A DNA stretch of 64,000 nt from Gigaspora rosea (taxonomy: Eukaryota > Glomeromycota > Glomeromycetes > Diversisporales > Gigasporaceae): positions 130,052 through 194,051 of the forward strand of contig QKWP01000041.1 in NCBI GenBank assembly GCA_003550325.1, written 5' to 3'. The notes beneath the pieces are model-generated. The model worked only from the letters and a program-made list of their open reading frames with translations. It did no database searches and was not told the DNA's origin. A program made the translations under genes and the position numbers. Shown here one piece after another: positions 22,877-33,655 of this stretch; position 1 is the first letter of the stretch; each line of letters opens with the position of its first letter.

Positions 22877-23523
22877 TAGTGAATTGACCCGTCTAAAAAA
22901 TCTTCACCCGGGTCACCCGACGGGTGGACAATGTGCCACCCAGGTGGAAACGGGTCAGTCCAAAAAAAGGCACCACCCGGGTCACCCGACAGGTGACCCG
23001 ACGGGTGACCCGTTGGGTCACCTGGGTCAATTAAAAAAAATCTCAGGTGGTTAATATGACTAGTGATTTGACCCAGGTGGGTTAACCTATAGTTGATGGT
23101 AATTTTACAAATTAATACAGTTACGGCATTGCCGTATTTTTTGCCGTAATTGCTGTGAGCTGTAAAGCCGTAATGCCATAAAGTCGTAATGCCGTAAAGT
23201 CGTAATGCTATAAAGCTGTAATGCCATAATGCCGTAATGTGTAATGCAGAAATACTATCTGCTAGAATACTGTTTATTAAAATTCTGTACTACATTATGG
23301 TTTCCTTTAAATAATTTACTATTAAATATTTTTTGAATTTGATTCTGTCGACTTCACAAATTTGCATTAATTTGGGGTCTCTGCCCGTGGGTGACCTGTG
23401 GGTTGACCCACGGGTCACCCGCGGGTTGACCCACCCGTTCTCACCCAGGCTGTTACAACTTGACCTGGGTCACCCACCCACCCGCGGGTGACCGGGGTGA
23501 CACCCACCCGGGTCAAAACACTA
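22877..23523. mobile_element. hAT-type non-autonomous element with CACCCGGGT arms, TSD CATAGATG
   Basis: Exact 8-bp duplication CATAGATG (22869-22876 and 23524-23531). The termini are TAGTGAATTGACCCG and, inverted, TAGTGTTTTGACCCGGGT. Both arms consist of many GGGTCACC / GGTGACCC / CCCGGGT motifs in both orientations. They stand out as GC-rich islands in AT-rich DNA, and the arms could fold into extensive hairpins. The middle carries a GCCGTAATG array. No transposase was seen. Confidence 0.9.
23120..23250. repeat. GCCGTAATG / AAAGCCGTAATGCC minisatellite inside the hAT element
   Basis: About ten imperfect copies of an 8-16 bp unit built on GCCGTAATGCCGTAAAG, the first ones inverted (TACGGCATTGCCGTA). 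It is confined to the centre of the hAT element at 22877-23523. Confidence 0.8.
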
Positions 23524-23886
23524 CATAGATGAGGCATCTAAGACGTCAACCACTTGTCGATTGCAAGCCTCAGTTTCTTATGCTTAACATAGAAGCGCAA
23601 TAACAGGAACAGAGAAGAACTTATTGAAGATACACTACCTTGATATATCAGACTTAACAAAATAAGTTGGGATAGCGATCCCGACAATCGTCCAGAAACA
23701 AGTGTAATTCCAATATTTAACCGAAATTATTCCTAACGAAACTATAAGTCAACATCATTCTACAGAAATATTATCTGAAAATAACGAAAGTTTTTAAGCC
23801 ATAAAGACAATATAAGTGCACACTAGTTTATATTATCCTGCTTTATATATCTGATACATTAATTTGAAGGGTGGCAATCAATTAAT

Positions 23887-24170
23887 CGACAATCACTTCA
23901 CCGACATAACATTTCACCGACAATTATTCACCGACACGTTCATTTTACCGACAGTTTATTTCACCGAAGCTCATTTCACCGACAAAGTAATTCTGGTCAT
24001 TGTCGTTAGGGTTGGGGTAGAATTAGGTAGAATTAGGGTTAAAGTTAGGGTGCTTTTTGAAAAAAAAACTTATCGGTGAAATGAACTTCGGTGAAACAAA
24101 CTGTCGGTAAAATGAACTTGTCAGGTAAGTATTTGTCAGTAAAATGTTATGTCGGTGAAGTGATTGTCAG
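23887..24170. mobile_element. Fold-back element 1, arms of TTTCACCGACA tandem units
   Basis: The left arm 23887-23986 is built of units of about 14-18 bp around CACCGACA (TTCACCGACA six times, with spacers ending in ATTT). The right arm 24069-24170 is its near-exact inverse (CGGTGAAATGAAC, GTCGGTGAAG). The loop of about 80 bp has several TTAGGG-like motifs (GGGTTAAAGTTAGGG). The arms could form a hairpin of roughly 100 bp. No TSD was resolved and there is no coding capacity. Confidence 0.8.
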
Positions 24171-24477
24171 CGAAATAATACGGACCCTAATTTGAATGCT
24201 TCAATTCGGATAGCAATATCCTTGAGAATTTGAGAATGAGGCACGCGAATTTTCTTTTTGAACAAGGCAAATTATTAATACATTAGACCTTTTTAATGAA
24301 ATTCTCGGTAACAGCTAGCATAGTTTCGAAGACAAATTCAAATACATTTGGAGCATTGGAGTGAAAGCAGTAGCACATATACTTGCGAAATGATATACTG
24401 ATTTCATTGAATCTTAATATGAAAATTCATCTACAGACTTAAACGGATTCGGTAAACTTCGCTGAAAACTACTTATC

Positions 24478-25290
24478 CGACACCAATTTGACTGACGGCC
24501 ATTTCAATGACAACTCGCTTCCCAACAGCACATTTCCCCAACAACCTATTTTCCTGACAGCTTACTTTCCTGAATCCACTTTCTCAACATCCCATTTGAC
24601 TGACATTCTATTTTACCTACACCCATTTCGCCGACAGCTATTAATAAAGCTTCAATAGATTAGCTTTTATTACATAAATGATTTTTGTTTATCAATCATT
24701 TTGTTCATGTGATAGAAAATGATAGAAATTATTCAAATTATTACAGACTGTGAGAATGTCATTTTTGATTTGCTATATAGCCAAAAAACCGTAATAAAAA
24801 CGTGGAAAAATTTAAAATAAGATGATCATAATCGATCTATTGCCTTCGCTATAAATTAATATCAGTTGTTATCTATTTATATATATGTAGTGCGTCAGAT
24901 TAAAACTTGCATCAGATTGAATCTGACATACTATCAGTTGACCAGCATTAAATGATCAGCAACAACTGGCCTAAACTAACCCCTAACTTTACTGTAATTT
25001 TACCCTAACCCTAATCTAATTTAGGCCGGGTCTAATCTGACGCACAACATATATATAGTTACAAACGAAAGTTAATTCGCAAATAGCTGTCGACGAAATG
25101 AAATAGGATGTCGGTAAAATGTGATATCGAGAAAGGGCTGTCGGCAAAAGGGATGTCGGTGAAAAGAACTCAGGGAAGTAAGTTGTCAGAGAAATAAATT
25201 GTCGGGAAATGGGGTTATCGGAATTGTGGGTGTCGGTGAAATGGCTGTCGGCGTAATTGGTGTCAGAGAAATAGGTGTCAGCAAAATTGG
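24478..25290. mobile_element. Fold-back element 2, same unit type, longer and older
   Basis: The left arm (24478-24642) is about ten 15-17 bp units of the type CCGACANNCCATTTC with many substitutions. The right arm (25085-25290) is its inverse (GGTGTCGGTGAAATGGCTGTCGG). Unit order and spacing match fold-back element 1, so the two belong to one family. A smaller inverted-repeat element is nested in the loop (24878-25057). Confidence 0.72.
24878..25057. mobile_element. MITE nested in fold-back element 2, TIR about 25 bp
   Basis: TATATATATGTAGTGCGTCA on the left and its inverse on the right (one mismatch over 25 bp, ending GATTA) bound a 180-bp segment. The target duplication cannot be resolved because the ends lie in TATATA runs. 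Near the right end it holds ACCCTAACCCTAATC. Confidence 0.65.
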
Positions 25291-25319
25291 GAAATGCCGA
25301 CTTAAACCAATCACCAGAA

Positions 25320-25415
25320 ATCAAACCAAAGAATGCATGATTAAATCAACTTGGTGCAATGCAATACATGGTGATTAAAGTGAAGTATCACTTGCAGAGT
25401 TAAATAATTCAAAAA
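25320..25415 (+). pseudogene. Short TPR-gene remnant
   Basis: The stretch reads in broken frame like the end and start of TPR units (EIKPKNA, then SLAELNNS, spelled by TCACTTGCAGAGTTAAATAA). This matches the TPR gene family at 18430. It is only about 95 bp long and so is a weak call. Confidence 0.3.
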
Positions 25416-25839
25416 AAAATCCTTATACAGTATGAGACAGCTAAAGATATTCACATTTAATTAGTTGGTTTAAAAATGTTATATCTTAACAAAAAATAAT
25501 TTATAACCCAAACTACATTTTTGAAAGAGCATTTTTCTTTAATTTTATTTTTAACTGTGTTATAACAGTTTAAAATTTGTCTATTTTATATATAAATCAA
25601 AAATTTGGCACTGATCTACATGTATAGACTAATAAAAACTAGTTATTTTTGTGTTACATTATTTTAAATTTGGCGAACCTTAGTAAAAAGTGGATACTTT
25701 ATAGTGTCCTCATCAAAATTTGGCACCTTTATTATAATAAAATAAAAAGTTGATATCTTTAGCTGTCCCGTACTGTATAATGCATAGCCATTAAGTCAGT
25801 GTGATGCGCTTATTGGACATCAGCAAAATAAATATACAA

Positions 25840-26145
25840 AATCTTTCAAAAGAAATTGCATACCGAAATCTTTTGAAAAAATTGTGATCAATGTGAAATC
25901 TTTCAAAAGAACCGCAATCTTTCGAAAGATTTCAGTATATATTTCTTTCGAAATATTTCAGAATATATTGCGAAATATTGCGAAATATTGCAAAATATAT
26001 TGCGCAATATTGCGAAATAGGCCAAATAAAACAATGCAAACCCTATTTGATTATCTCATTTGGGGTTGCTGGAGGTAATATTTTGCATATTATCGTGTAA
26101 ATCTGCAGTTTTTTACAATATTTCGCAATATTTCACATATTTACA
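25840..26145. repeat. Cluster of CTTTCGAAAG / GCGAAATATT palindromic motifs, copy 1
   Basis: ATCTTTCAAAAGAAAT-like motifs in both orientations are followed by AATATTGCGAAATATTGCG tandem units and then the inverse (CAATATTTCGCAATATTTC). A related cluster is at 40520-40690. It is probably an inverted-repeat element built from a short palindromic word; ends are not defined. Confidence 0.55.
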
Positions 26146-26639
26146 AAAGGAATTTTTCTAAATTAACATGGGGTGTTTGTACATGGGTATTAACCATTAA
26201 TTTGCAAACCTGTGTAATATCCAGTCAACCCAATTTTTACAATAATAAAATAAACCCTTGTTTATGCTTAGGGTAAAGGTAGGTTTGGAATTGGAGCGAG
26301 TGTTAGCATATACCAAAATTTTACGAGGAATTGGTTTTGTTAGAAATTAAAAGGTTGTTTCATAGTTGAAATTTTGAGATATCAGTTGTTTTTATATTAC
26401 CCATGTATATACACTCCGTGTACAAATAGAAATACTCTTTCAAAAATTTTAAAATTTTCGCATTATTAAATTTTATATTTTTATTTATTATTATTTATTT
26501 ATTTATTATTATTATATATTATACATATTATATTATATATTATATTTTAATTAGAAAAACCTTAATTTAGACCCAGATTTTATGTTGATAATATAAACCT
26601 CATAGAGGTTTATATTAAACTATTTTTTTAATGTATGCC

Positions 26640-28295
26640 TGTACAGACAGATACAGGACATAGGTAAGATTTTCCAGGTCATATAGTCCTTAGTGATGAT
26701 CATGTACTAAATATTCTAATCTTTTTTTATTTTTATTTTTATTTTTTTTGTTTATAGTAATAACTTTTTTTACTTTTTTTTTTGTTAGCTCGATATTGTT
26801 GGAATCGGCTTTGAAATCATTATTTCGTTGTTCGTTTTGAAGTCATAGTATGTTCACTCGTAGTACCTTTTTCATTGCTTTTAGTATTTTTTCTTACTTC
26901 TTACTGTTTTTTGTTGTCTTAATCTTGCTTTGCTTTTTTTCTCATTCTTATTAATTTTTGCACCTTCGTTAGTTCGTTTTAGCCCCTTGGAGTAATTGTA
27001 GGAATTGTGCTATTAGAGTTATCATTGGTGTTGTCACAGGTGTCGTTGTAGGTATTATCGCAGGCAGTGTTGTCATGGAACACAGACACAGACGGCAGAC
27101 AGTCCGGGACGGGACCTCCGGGACATGTCTGCCCATAATTTTTTTTGTCCCGGACGTTCAGTAATCAATACATGATAACTAGCTAATAAAATTCTTTGTA
27201 TTCTCTGGACATAACCCAAACTAAGGGTCTGTATAATTCCGCAATTTGATTGGTTTACCCAGCAGACATGTCCTGAACATAGTAGGGACAAAGTTAAAAA
27301 TTAGGCGGACATTGTCCGTGTACAATATCATGTCAGGACAATATTGTGAACATGTCCCGGACATCCCATCACGGACGGTCTGTGTCCTTGTAAAATTGGC
27401 GGGACAATGTCTGTGTACAACACTGATCGCAGGTATTATCATTAATTTTTTAATTGTTTCGTGGATTGTCATTCTTGGTGAGTTTTTTGTTTGCTGTTTT
27501 GGTGTATTGTTCTTCATTAAGTAGGTTCTATTTTTTTCTTAAAGGGTTTGGCTTGAGATTTTTCTTTGCACTAATGTTTCTTCTTGGTGATTCTTTAGAT
27601 TCAGGTTTTGTTCCTTCAGTATTTCCAAACTTTCTTTCTTAGTGATTCTGGGCTCTTGAAGTATTTTCCTGTAAGTCTGTTTATTCAATAAGTTCTGTTT
27701 TATATACTAATGCTTTTTTTCTTTAGATTCAAGGACTTTGGAAGGTTTTTTTAGTAATTTTAGTAAATTTTTCGTTACGTGGATTCTGGGGTTTTTTACT
27801 TTATAGTGCTTGCTTTTCTTCTTTAGAGCAAGTTCTTGGAATATTTTTTCGGCACTAACGGTAAGTTTTTTTTTGCTATATGCATTATATTTCTTTTCGA
27901 TTTACAGTACTGACATTTTTTCGTTAGAACAAGCATATAGTGATACTTGGAATGTGCGTATTATGATAGTCAAAATAAACGTTTGCAATAGTTAGAATGA
28001 ACTTAATACAATAGTTAGTATGGGTATATCATGATAATTAGTATAAGACGTAGAACAATAGTTAGTATAGAATGTAGACGTTTAGAGCATAACATTATAA
28101 TTAGTATCAGGTGTAGCTTAGGAAGTAGTACGATAATTTTGTATTATTGGTGGTAGTTGTTTTGATAATTAGTTAATGCATCTTTTAATGAGTTAATACA
28201 TGGCTCGCATCTTTTATTAATCCCTTGTATTTCATTATTGGCTGCGTTCGTTGTGCCGGGTTTTGTATTTTTCCAATCTTGGTCCGATAATTATT
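26640..28295. other. T-rich non-coding stretch around the MITE
   Basis: Apart from the MITE, the region is T-rich with loosely repeated words (TTCTTTAGATTCAGG, TTTAGAACAAG). At 27990-28140 there is an array of ATAGTTAGTATNNNNNGTAG. The Phe/Leu-rich reading frames here reflect composition and were not called. Confidence 0.5.
27065..27425. mobile_element. hAT MITE family B copy 1, 361 bp, TSD ATCGCAGG
   Basis: An exact ATCGCAGG duplication flanks it (27057-27064, 27426-27433). The ends are CAGTGTTGTCATGGAACACA and, inverted, CAGTGTTGTACACAGACA. Subterminal GTCCGGGACGGGAC / GTCCCGGAC motifs occur in both orientations. It matches 32491-32855 over its whole length. Confidence 0.9.
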
Positions 28296-28845
28296 TTTCT
28301 AAAAATAAAAAAAATAATTTAAAATAAATAATTTAAAATAAATAATAAAATAAAATACTATATAATGAATTAAAAAAAATAAATAAATAATTTAAAAATA
28401 ATTTAAAAAAAATTAAAAATTATAAATAAAATAATTTTAAAAAAAGAATAAACTGATTTAATAAAAAAACTTAATGTAAAAATAAAATAAAAAAATAACT
28501 TAAAAAAAATTAAAATAAAAAAAATAAATAATTTAAAAATAATTTAAAGAAAAAAAATAAATAATAAAAATAATAAANTTTAAAAAACAATTTTAAAGAA
28601 AAAAAAATAAATTATAAAAATAAATAAATAAATAAAAAAAACCATAAAAGAAAAAAAACTGAATTAAAAAGAAATAAAAAATAATTTAAAAAAGATAAAA
28701 ATCTTAAAAATTATTAAAAAAAAACAATTAACTAAAAAAAATAAATAATTAAAAAAATTGATTAAAATAAACGATTAAAAAAAAGTGAATAATTAAAAAA
28801 AAAAGATTAAAAAAAACCAAATAGTAAAAAAAAAAAAAAATCTGA
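28296..28845. repeat. A-rich low complexity (AAATAAATAATTTAAAAA)
   Basis: Almost only A and T in words such as AATAATTTAAAAATAA over 550 bp, with one undetermined base at 28578. A second such tract lies at 29455-30200. Confidence 0.9.
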
Positions 28846-28849
28846 TTTT

Positions 28850-29065
28850 GTATATGCATTAGATAAAAATTCAAAGTTAGGACCTTAATATTAGAGGCTA
28901 TTATATTAAAGTAAAGTTAACTATAAATAAAATTCTATTGCCGTCATTTTTAATTAGTGTACCAAAATCGATTTAAGCATTAGTTTTTGCAAATTTTTAC
29001 TTTTTTTTTTTGTTTCTTGTATGCATGTTGGGATTCTTTGTTGGGCAGATCTGAAATAGTCTAAA
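28850..29065 (+). repeat. Dispersed repeat C, copy 1
   Basis: The blocks TTAATATTAGAGGCTA, TTTCTGCCATTTTAATTA-like, TTTAAACATTAGTTTTTG-like and GATTCTTTGT are shared in order with 42900-43115. Both copies precede retroelement sequence by 1-2 kb, so an untranslated leader of a retroelement is possible, but this is unproven. Confidence 0.55.
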
Positions 29066-29454
29066 TTTGCACTTTCTGATTGATTATATGATCACATGAT
29101 CCTGACCTGGATCGGAAATCAGAGATATGGGTCTAGAATTAAATTAAGGGTCTTAATATAGACCTCTTTGGGGTTTAGGTTATTAGTGTAAATACCGGGT
29201 TTAGAATAAGATCACCTTTTTAATTATTATACATTTTTTACAGTATTATTTTTATATTATTACATATTATTTTAACAACTTTCACACTTCTTCGCATCTA
29301 ATTCTATTATTATATACAAAAAAATAGCCCTATATACTTATTTTCGCTCACCCCAAAGTTAGCTATTATCTTCACTTTTTTGTTTTCTATGGTCTTCGCT
29401 TTGGCTATTTTTTTTGGTTTGGTTATACCTTTTCGCTCTTTTTTTTTAAATACT

Positions 29455-30200
29455 TAATAAAAATAGTAAAGAAGTGAAAAAAATAAAAAAACCATTTCTC
29501 AGATGTATTGGCATTCTTGCAAATTGCTAGCAAAATTTTGTAAAGTGCCAGAAAAGTCGCAAAGTTACGAAAAAGTCAGGAATAAATAAAATAAAATAAA
29601 AATTAAAAAATAAGTAAAAAAAAAACAAATGAAAAAACAAAAAATGTAAGCAAACTAATAAAAAAAATAAATGAAGCCCCAAATCTTCATTTCTTTAAAA
29701 TAAGAGTTCGTGTTTTTGCAAATTCAGAAATTGCAAAAGCTTACTAATGTTCTTGCAAAATATCAAAAAAGTCGCAAAGTGCTGAAAAAGTCTAGGTTGG
29801 TTTTCTTGTAAAGTGATAGAAAGTAAGGGTTAAAGTTTTCTCAAAGTGTCAAAATAAATAAATTAATAAAAAATAAAACAAAAAAAACAAAAACAAAAAA
29901 CATGAACGAAAAATAAATAAAGCAAAGCTTTGCAAAAACTTGCAAAAACTTGCACCCATTTCTCTAAAGTAGCATTTCTAGAAATTTAGAAATTGCTAAG
30001 GAAATCTGTTGTGTATTCTTGCAAGGTTTTGGAAGTCTTAGTAGGCATGTGCAAAGTTTTGAAAAGTTGTAGGTTTTCTTGCAAAGGGCTAATGTTCTTG
30101 TAAAATACGAAAAAAAATTAAAAATAAATAAATAAAAAAAAAAGAAAAACAAAACGAAAGCAAAAAAAGCAAAAAGATTGATTATAATCTTAATTAGCAA
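29455..30200. repeat. A-rich low complexity with CAAAGTNNNAAAAAGT words
   Basis: A-rich tracts alternate with short recurring phrases (TTGCAAAGTGCCAGAAAAGTC, TCTTGCAAAATATCAAAAAAGT). No coding content was recognised. Confidence 0.7.
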
Positions 30201-32230
30201 TTAAACAAAAAATCAACTCTTTTCTGTACATAAGTTTTACAAAATAATCAACAAATTTTCTAGTAAGGAAAAACAACTTTTTAGATAGTTTCTAACTTAA
30301 AAACTGTCATACAGTCACTAATATATATAGACAACATAATATCTTTATCTGTAAGATAACAAAAATTATCTTACACCAAGCTACCCACTATTTTTGTTAC
30401 AAAACATACTTTTCATCAAAATTTTTGGTTCAAAAGTGGGCTTTTGGCTTATACCCTGTAGCATAGATCACTTTTTACATTAGTAATTACACTAATATTT
30501 TGGGACAAATAAACAAACATGTTCAACCTGTTTTAACAACAAAAGTAAACAAACAACAACAGGATAAATAAATACAACGTGACTTAGATTAGTGACTCAA
30601 CATTTATTCATAGAAATTCTAGAACATCTATGGCTACAAGTATGGAAAGAATCCTCAAATACAAAGACTTTTTTAGTTTTATGACACAAGAGGCTTTACA
30701 CCCTGATCAAGAACTAGAATGGGTAATTTCAAATATGGATAGGGCCATTGCAAAGTAGCTTGGCATAAATGATCTCAATATGATCTGCTTAATTAGAAAG
30801 ACAATAGAACTTCATAAATGATCAACTATAAAAGAGCAATTAAAAGGAGATCTCTGAAAAAGAACAATATTTTTTCAACATAACAGAAGTAGAAGAAGAA
30901 GGTGTAGAAAAATCTAATCAAAATATCCTACTTGCAACTGAGTATGGTACAACAAATTATGGAGTGGAAGAACTAAAAATCCAAGAAGAGAATACAAAAC
31001 TGAAGAGACAAAATTAGCTCAGCCCAAAGTCATACTCCTGCACAGGAGTCAACGGTTTTATGAATACAAGAACAGAAAGAAGTTACGAGAGAAACTCCAA
31101 ATCTAAAACCAAAATTAAATGTACAATCTGGGATATTCCTAATAAAACATCAGCAGCAAAAGTAAGAAGAAGTCTTAATTTTTATGGAAGAACAACTATA
31201 CAGGGCACAATGGCAAATATAAAAACCAAGCTATGTTTGTTGAAATTGTACCCAAAAATGAGAAAAGAAAAAATATCTACAAGCAGCATAGAGTGTTCAC
31301 TTCGAAAAAGGTAAAATGTTTAAACTTATTCAAGGAAAATACGACAAGAAAACACTAGTAGAAAGAAGCAAGAACAAGGCAGTAGTCAAAAACCGCAATA
31401 GAAAGTGCTCTTTTACGGCAACTAAATCAAATTGAGCCAAGGCAGTATACATATCTTCAAATAGGAATAATAATCAATAAGGAGCAGCAAGTATCTACTT
31501 TGAAATACAGGAGAACTTATCGAATGCGATTAAAAACTCAGTTTGGTACTACAATAGTAAACTTGCTTGAGCAACACTAGAAGAAACCCAGAACCAAATA
31601 GGGAAGAACTCTTCAAGAAAACACAATAATGAAGAAGTCCTACCCAGAAACTCAACCAAATGACAAGTCCCAGAATCCTCAAACAAAAAAAATAGCCTCT
31701 CAGTTTTACATACTCATAGAAATAACAGTAGCAATCTTAGCAATGAAGCAAGTTTTCACCAGACGTTTGCTAATACAACTAAGTGTGAAACAAGTATGAG
31801 AAGAAGCAGCAGGTCCAGAAGTAGACCTCTGCATGGGCTGGGTAGGGCCGGGTAGTAGTAATACCCTAACCCTACCTGTTTATTAACGGGCTTAATCTCC
31901 AAGCTCTTACCCTTACCCTAGGGCCCCAAAATTGATACCCTACCCGGCCCTTAAAGCCTGCGGGTACCTATGAGTAGTGATGCCACTGAAATTGATTTTT
32001 GAAAAAGGCCTATTTCGTTTTAATTAAAGAAAATTAAAATTTTTTATAAGGAAGAGCAAATAAAATTTATAGATATATTCTTTATAATTTCGTTTATTCA
32101 AAAAAAGTATCAAATAATTTCGTCTTTCAATTTAAATAGGTCAAAAAACAATTTTGTCTTCAAATTTTAATTTCGGGTTTTAGAACCCGAAATAATTTCG
32201 GCCTCATGTATACCCATGGGTACCCACGGG

Positions 32231-32482
32231 CAGTGTTGTCACTTGGACATTTTTTGAACATTTTGGACATTTTTTTAAATTAAAATTACTTGAAATTTTA
32301 TTAAGATAATTTATTTTAATTTTTTCACCAATGAGTCCAGCACCTAAAAAAATATATAATTATATATTTTTTTAAATTACTTTATTGATTAGTTAAATAT
32401 GGGACATAGGTTTGGACGATTTTGGACAATTTTGGACATTGGACAAAAAACATAGTATAGACACGTCCAAGTGACAATACTG
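32231..32482. mobile_element. hAT MITE family A copy 1, 252 bp
   Basis: The ends are CAGTGTTGTCACTTGGAC and, inverted, CAGTATTGTCACTTGGACG. The flanks are CCCACGGG (32223-32230) and CCCATGGG (32483-32490). TTTTGGACATTTTTT motifs occur near both ends. It is nearly identical in length and sequence to 52346-52597. It sits directly beside a family B MITE. Confidence 0.88.
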
Positions 32483-32490
32483 CCCATGGG

Positions 32491-32855
32491 CAGTGTTGTC
32501 ATAGAACACAGACACAGACAGAGAACAGTCTGGGACGGGACGTCCGGGACATGTACGCCCAGAATTTTTTTGTCCCGGACATTTAGTGAATTAACACATA
32601 ATCACCAACCAATAAAATTCGTTGTATCCATCGTAAATTATTTTCATTTTTTAAAAAATGCAAGCCAAGGGTCTGTATAATTCCGCAATTTGATTGGTTT
32701 TACCCAGCGGACCTGTCCCGGACATAGTAGGGACAAGTTAAAAATTAGTGGGACATTGTTCACGAACAATATTGTGTTGGGACATTATTGCGGACATGTC
32801 CCAGACTGTTCATGTCCCTGTAAAATTGGCGTGACAATGTCCATGTACAACACTG
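32491..32855. mobile_element. hAT MITE family B copy 2, 365 bp
   Basis: It matches 27065-27425 along its whole length. The ends CAGTGTTGTCAT and, inverted, CAGTGTTGTACATGG are flanked by CCCATGGG (32483-32490) and CCCACGGG (32856-32863), one mismatch. It shares its left flank with the family A element next to it. Confidence 0.88.
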
Positions 32856-32957
32856 CCCACGGGCTTAAAAAAAGATAAAAAATTATTAAGCCCATTTTAT
32901 GTATAATAAATATATATAGTATAAAAGTAAAAAAAAACTTAAAAAAAGCACCTATTT

Positions 32958-33085
32958 TTTACAGTTTATTCGATGTTTCTAATTTATTCGACGTTTCCAC
33001 TTTATTTGCCATTTTCACTTTATTCGACATTTCCACTTTATTCACTGTTTTCACTTTATTCAATGTTTCCATTTTATTCAATGAT
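32958..33085. repeat. Minisatellite, unit about 17 bp (TTTATTCGACGTTTCCA)
   Basis: About seven imperfect copies of TTTATTCGACGTTTCCAC-like units lie in a row, within the hAT-like element at 31829-33473. Confidence 0.85.
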
Positions 33086-33655
33086 GGTTTTTATGAATTT
33101 TTGAAGTTATAAAAAAAAAACCATTTACACTATTTATTACAATTTCAAAATCGATCAACAATATTTAATAACCAAATTAAATATACACATAGAAATTAAA
33201 GAAAAATTAAAGTGGCAACCTATTCATATCGTGTATATAGGATTATTATAAAAAAAAGATTATTGATTAATATAAGTTTTAATTGGTGGATAGTCACATG
33301 CATGTACAATGGGCTACTCTTGGACCGGGTAGTACTGGTACCCAAGCCCTACCCTTATAATAAAGAGCATGCAATTCTTAGCCCTACACTGCTCTAGGGC
33401 TTGTAATTTGATGCCCAAGCCTGGCCCTAGTGGTACTACCCTTAGGGTACCCGTGGGTAGTCCTGGCCCATGTGGAGGCCTATTTAGAGGACCATTAAAT
33501 GAAAGATTTAACAAATATCATTTAGAAGAAAGTCAAGCAGATATACTTAAAGAAATCTTGGGAAGACTTATAGCAATTAAGGAAAGTATAAAATCAATCA
33601 CCCTTATCGCTTCTAAATCATCACATCAGTTCAACTAATAGAACAAGACCAACAG

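Larger units (their letters stand above)
31829..33473. mobile_element. hAT-like element with GGGTAG / GGGTACC arms inserted in LINE ORF1
   Basis: The ends CATGGGCTGGGTAGGGCC and, inverted, CATGGGCCAGGACTACCC lie between imperfect 8-bp flanks GTAGACCT (31821-31828) and GGAGGCCT (33474-33481), which match at six of eight positions. The flanks join to give an open LINE frame, SRPLFRGP. Arms of about 140 bp on each side are GC-rich with GGGTAG, CCCTAC and GGGTACC words in both orientations. No transposase was found. Two hAT MITEs and a TTTATTCGA-type minisatellite are nested in it. Confidence 0.65.
30630..33636 (+). pseudogene. LINE ORF1 remnant (split by 31829-33473)
   Basis: It starts MATSMERILKYKDFFSFMTQ and continues with a stop after DRAIAK. 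The stretch KCTIWDIPNKTSAAKVRRSL NFYGR (31100-31190) looks like an RNA-binding RRM-type fold start, as in ORF1 proteins of fungal LINEs. A basic, serine-rich region (RRSSRSRSRP) follows at about 31798-31828. After the inserted element, the frame resumes with LNERFNKYHLEESQADILKE and ILGRLIAIKESIKS, a short amphipathic helix, and ends at SSHQFN (stop near 33636). Several stops and shifts lie before the insertion. Confidence 0.65.

Noticed and set aside
27221-27524. Frames of 92-98 aa on both strands
   Set aside because: They lie within or across a hAT MITE whose inverted words produce opposite-strand frames.
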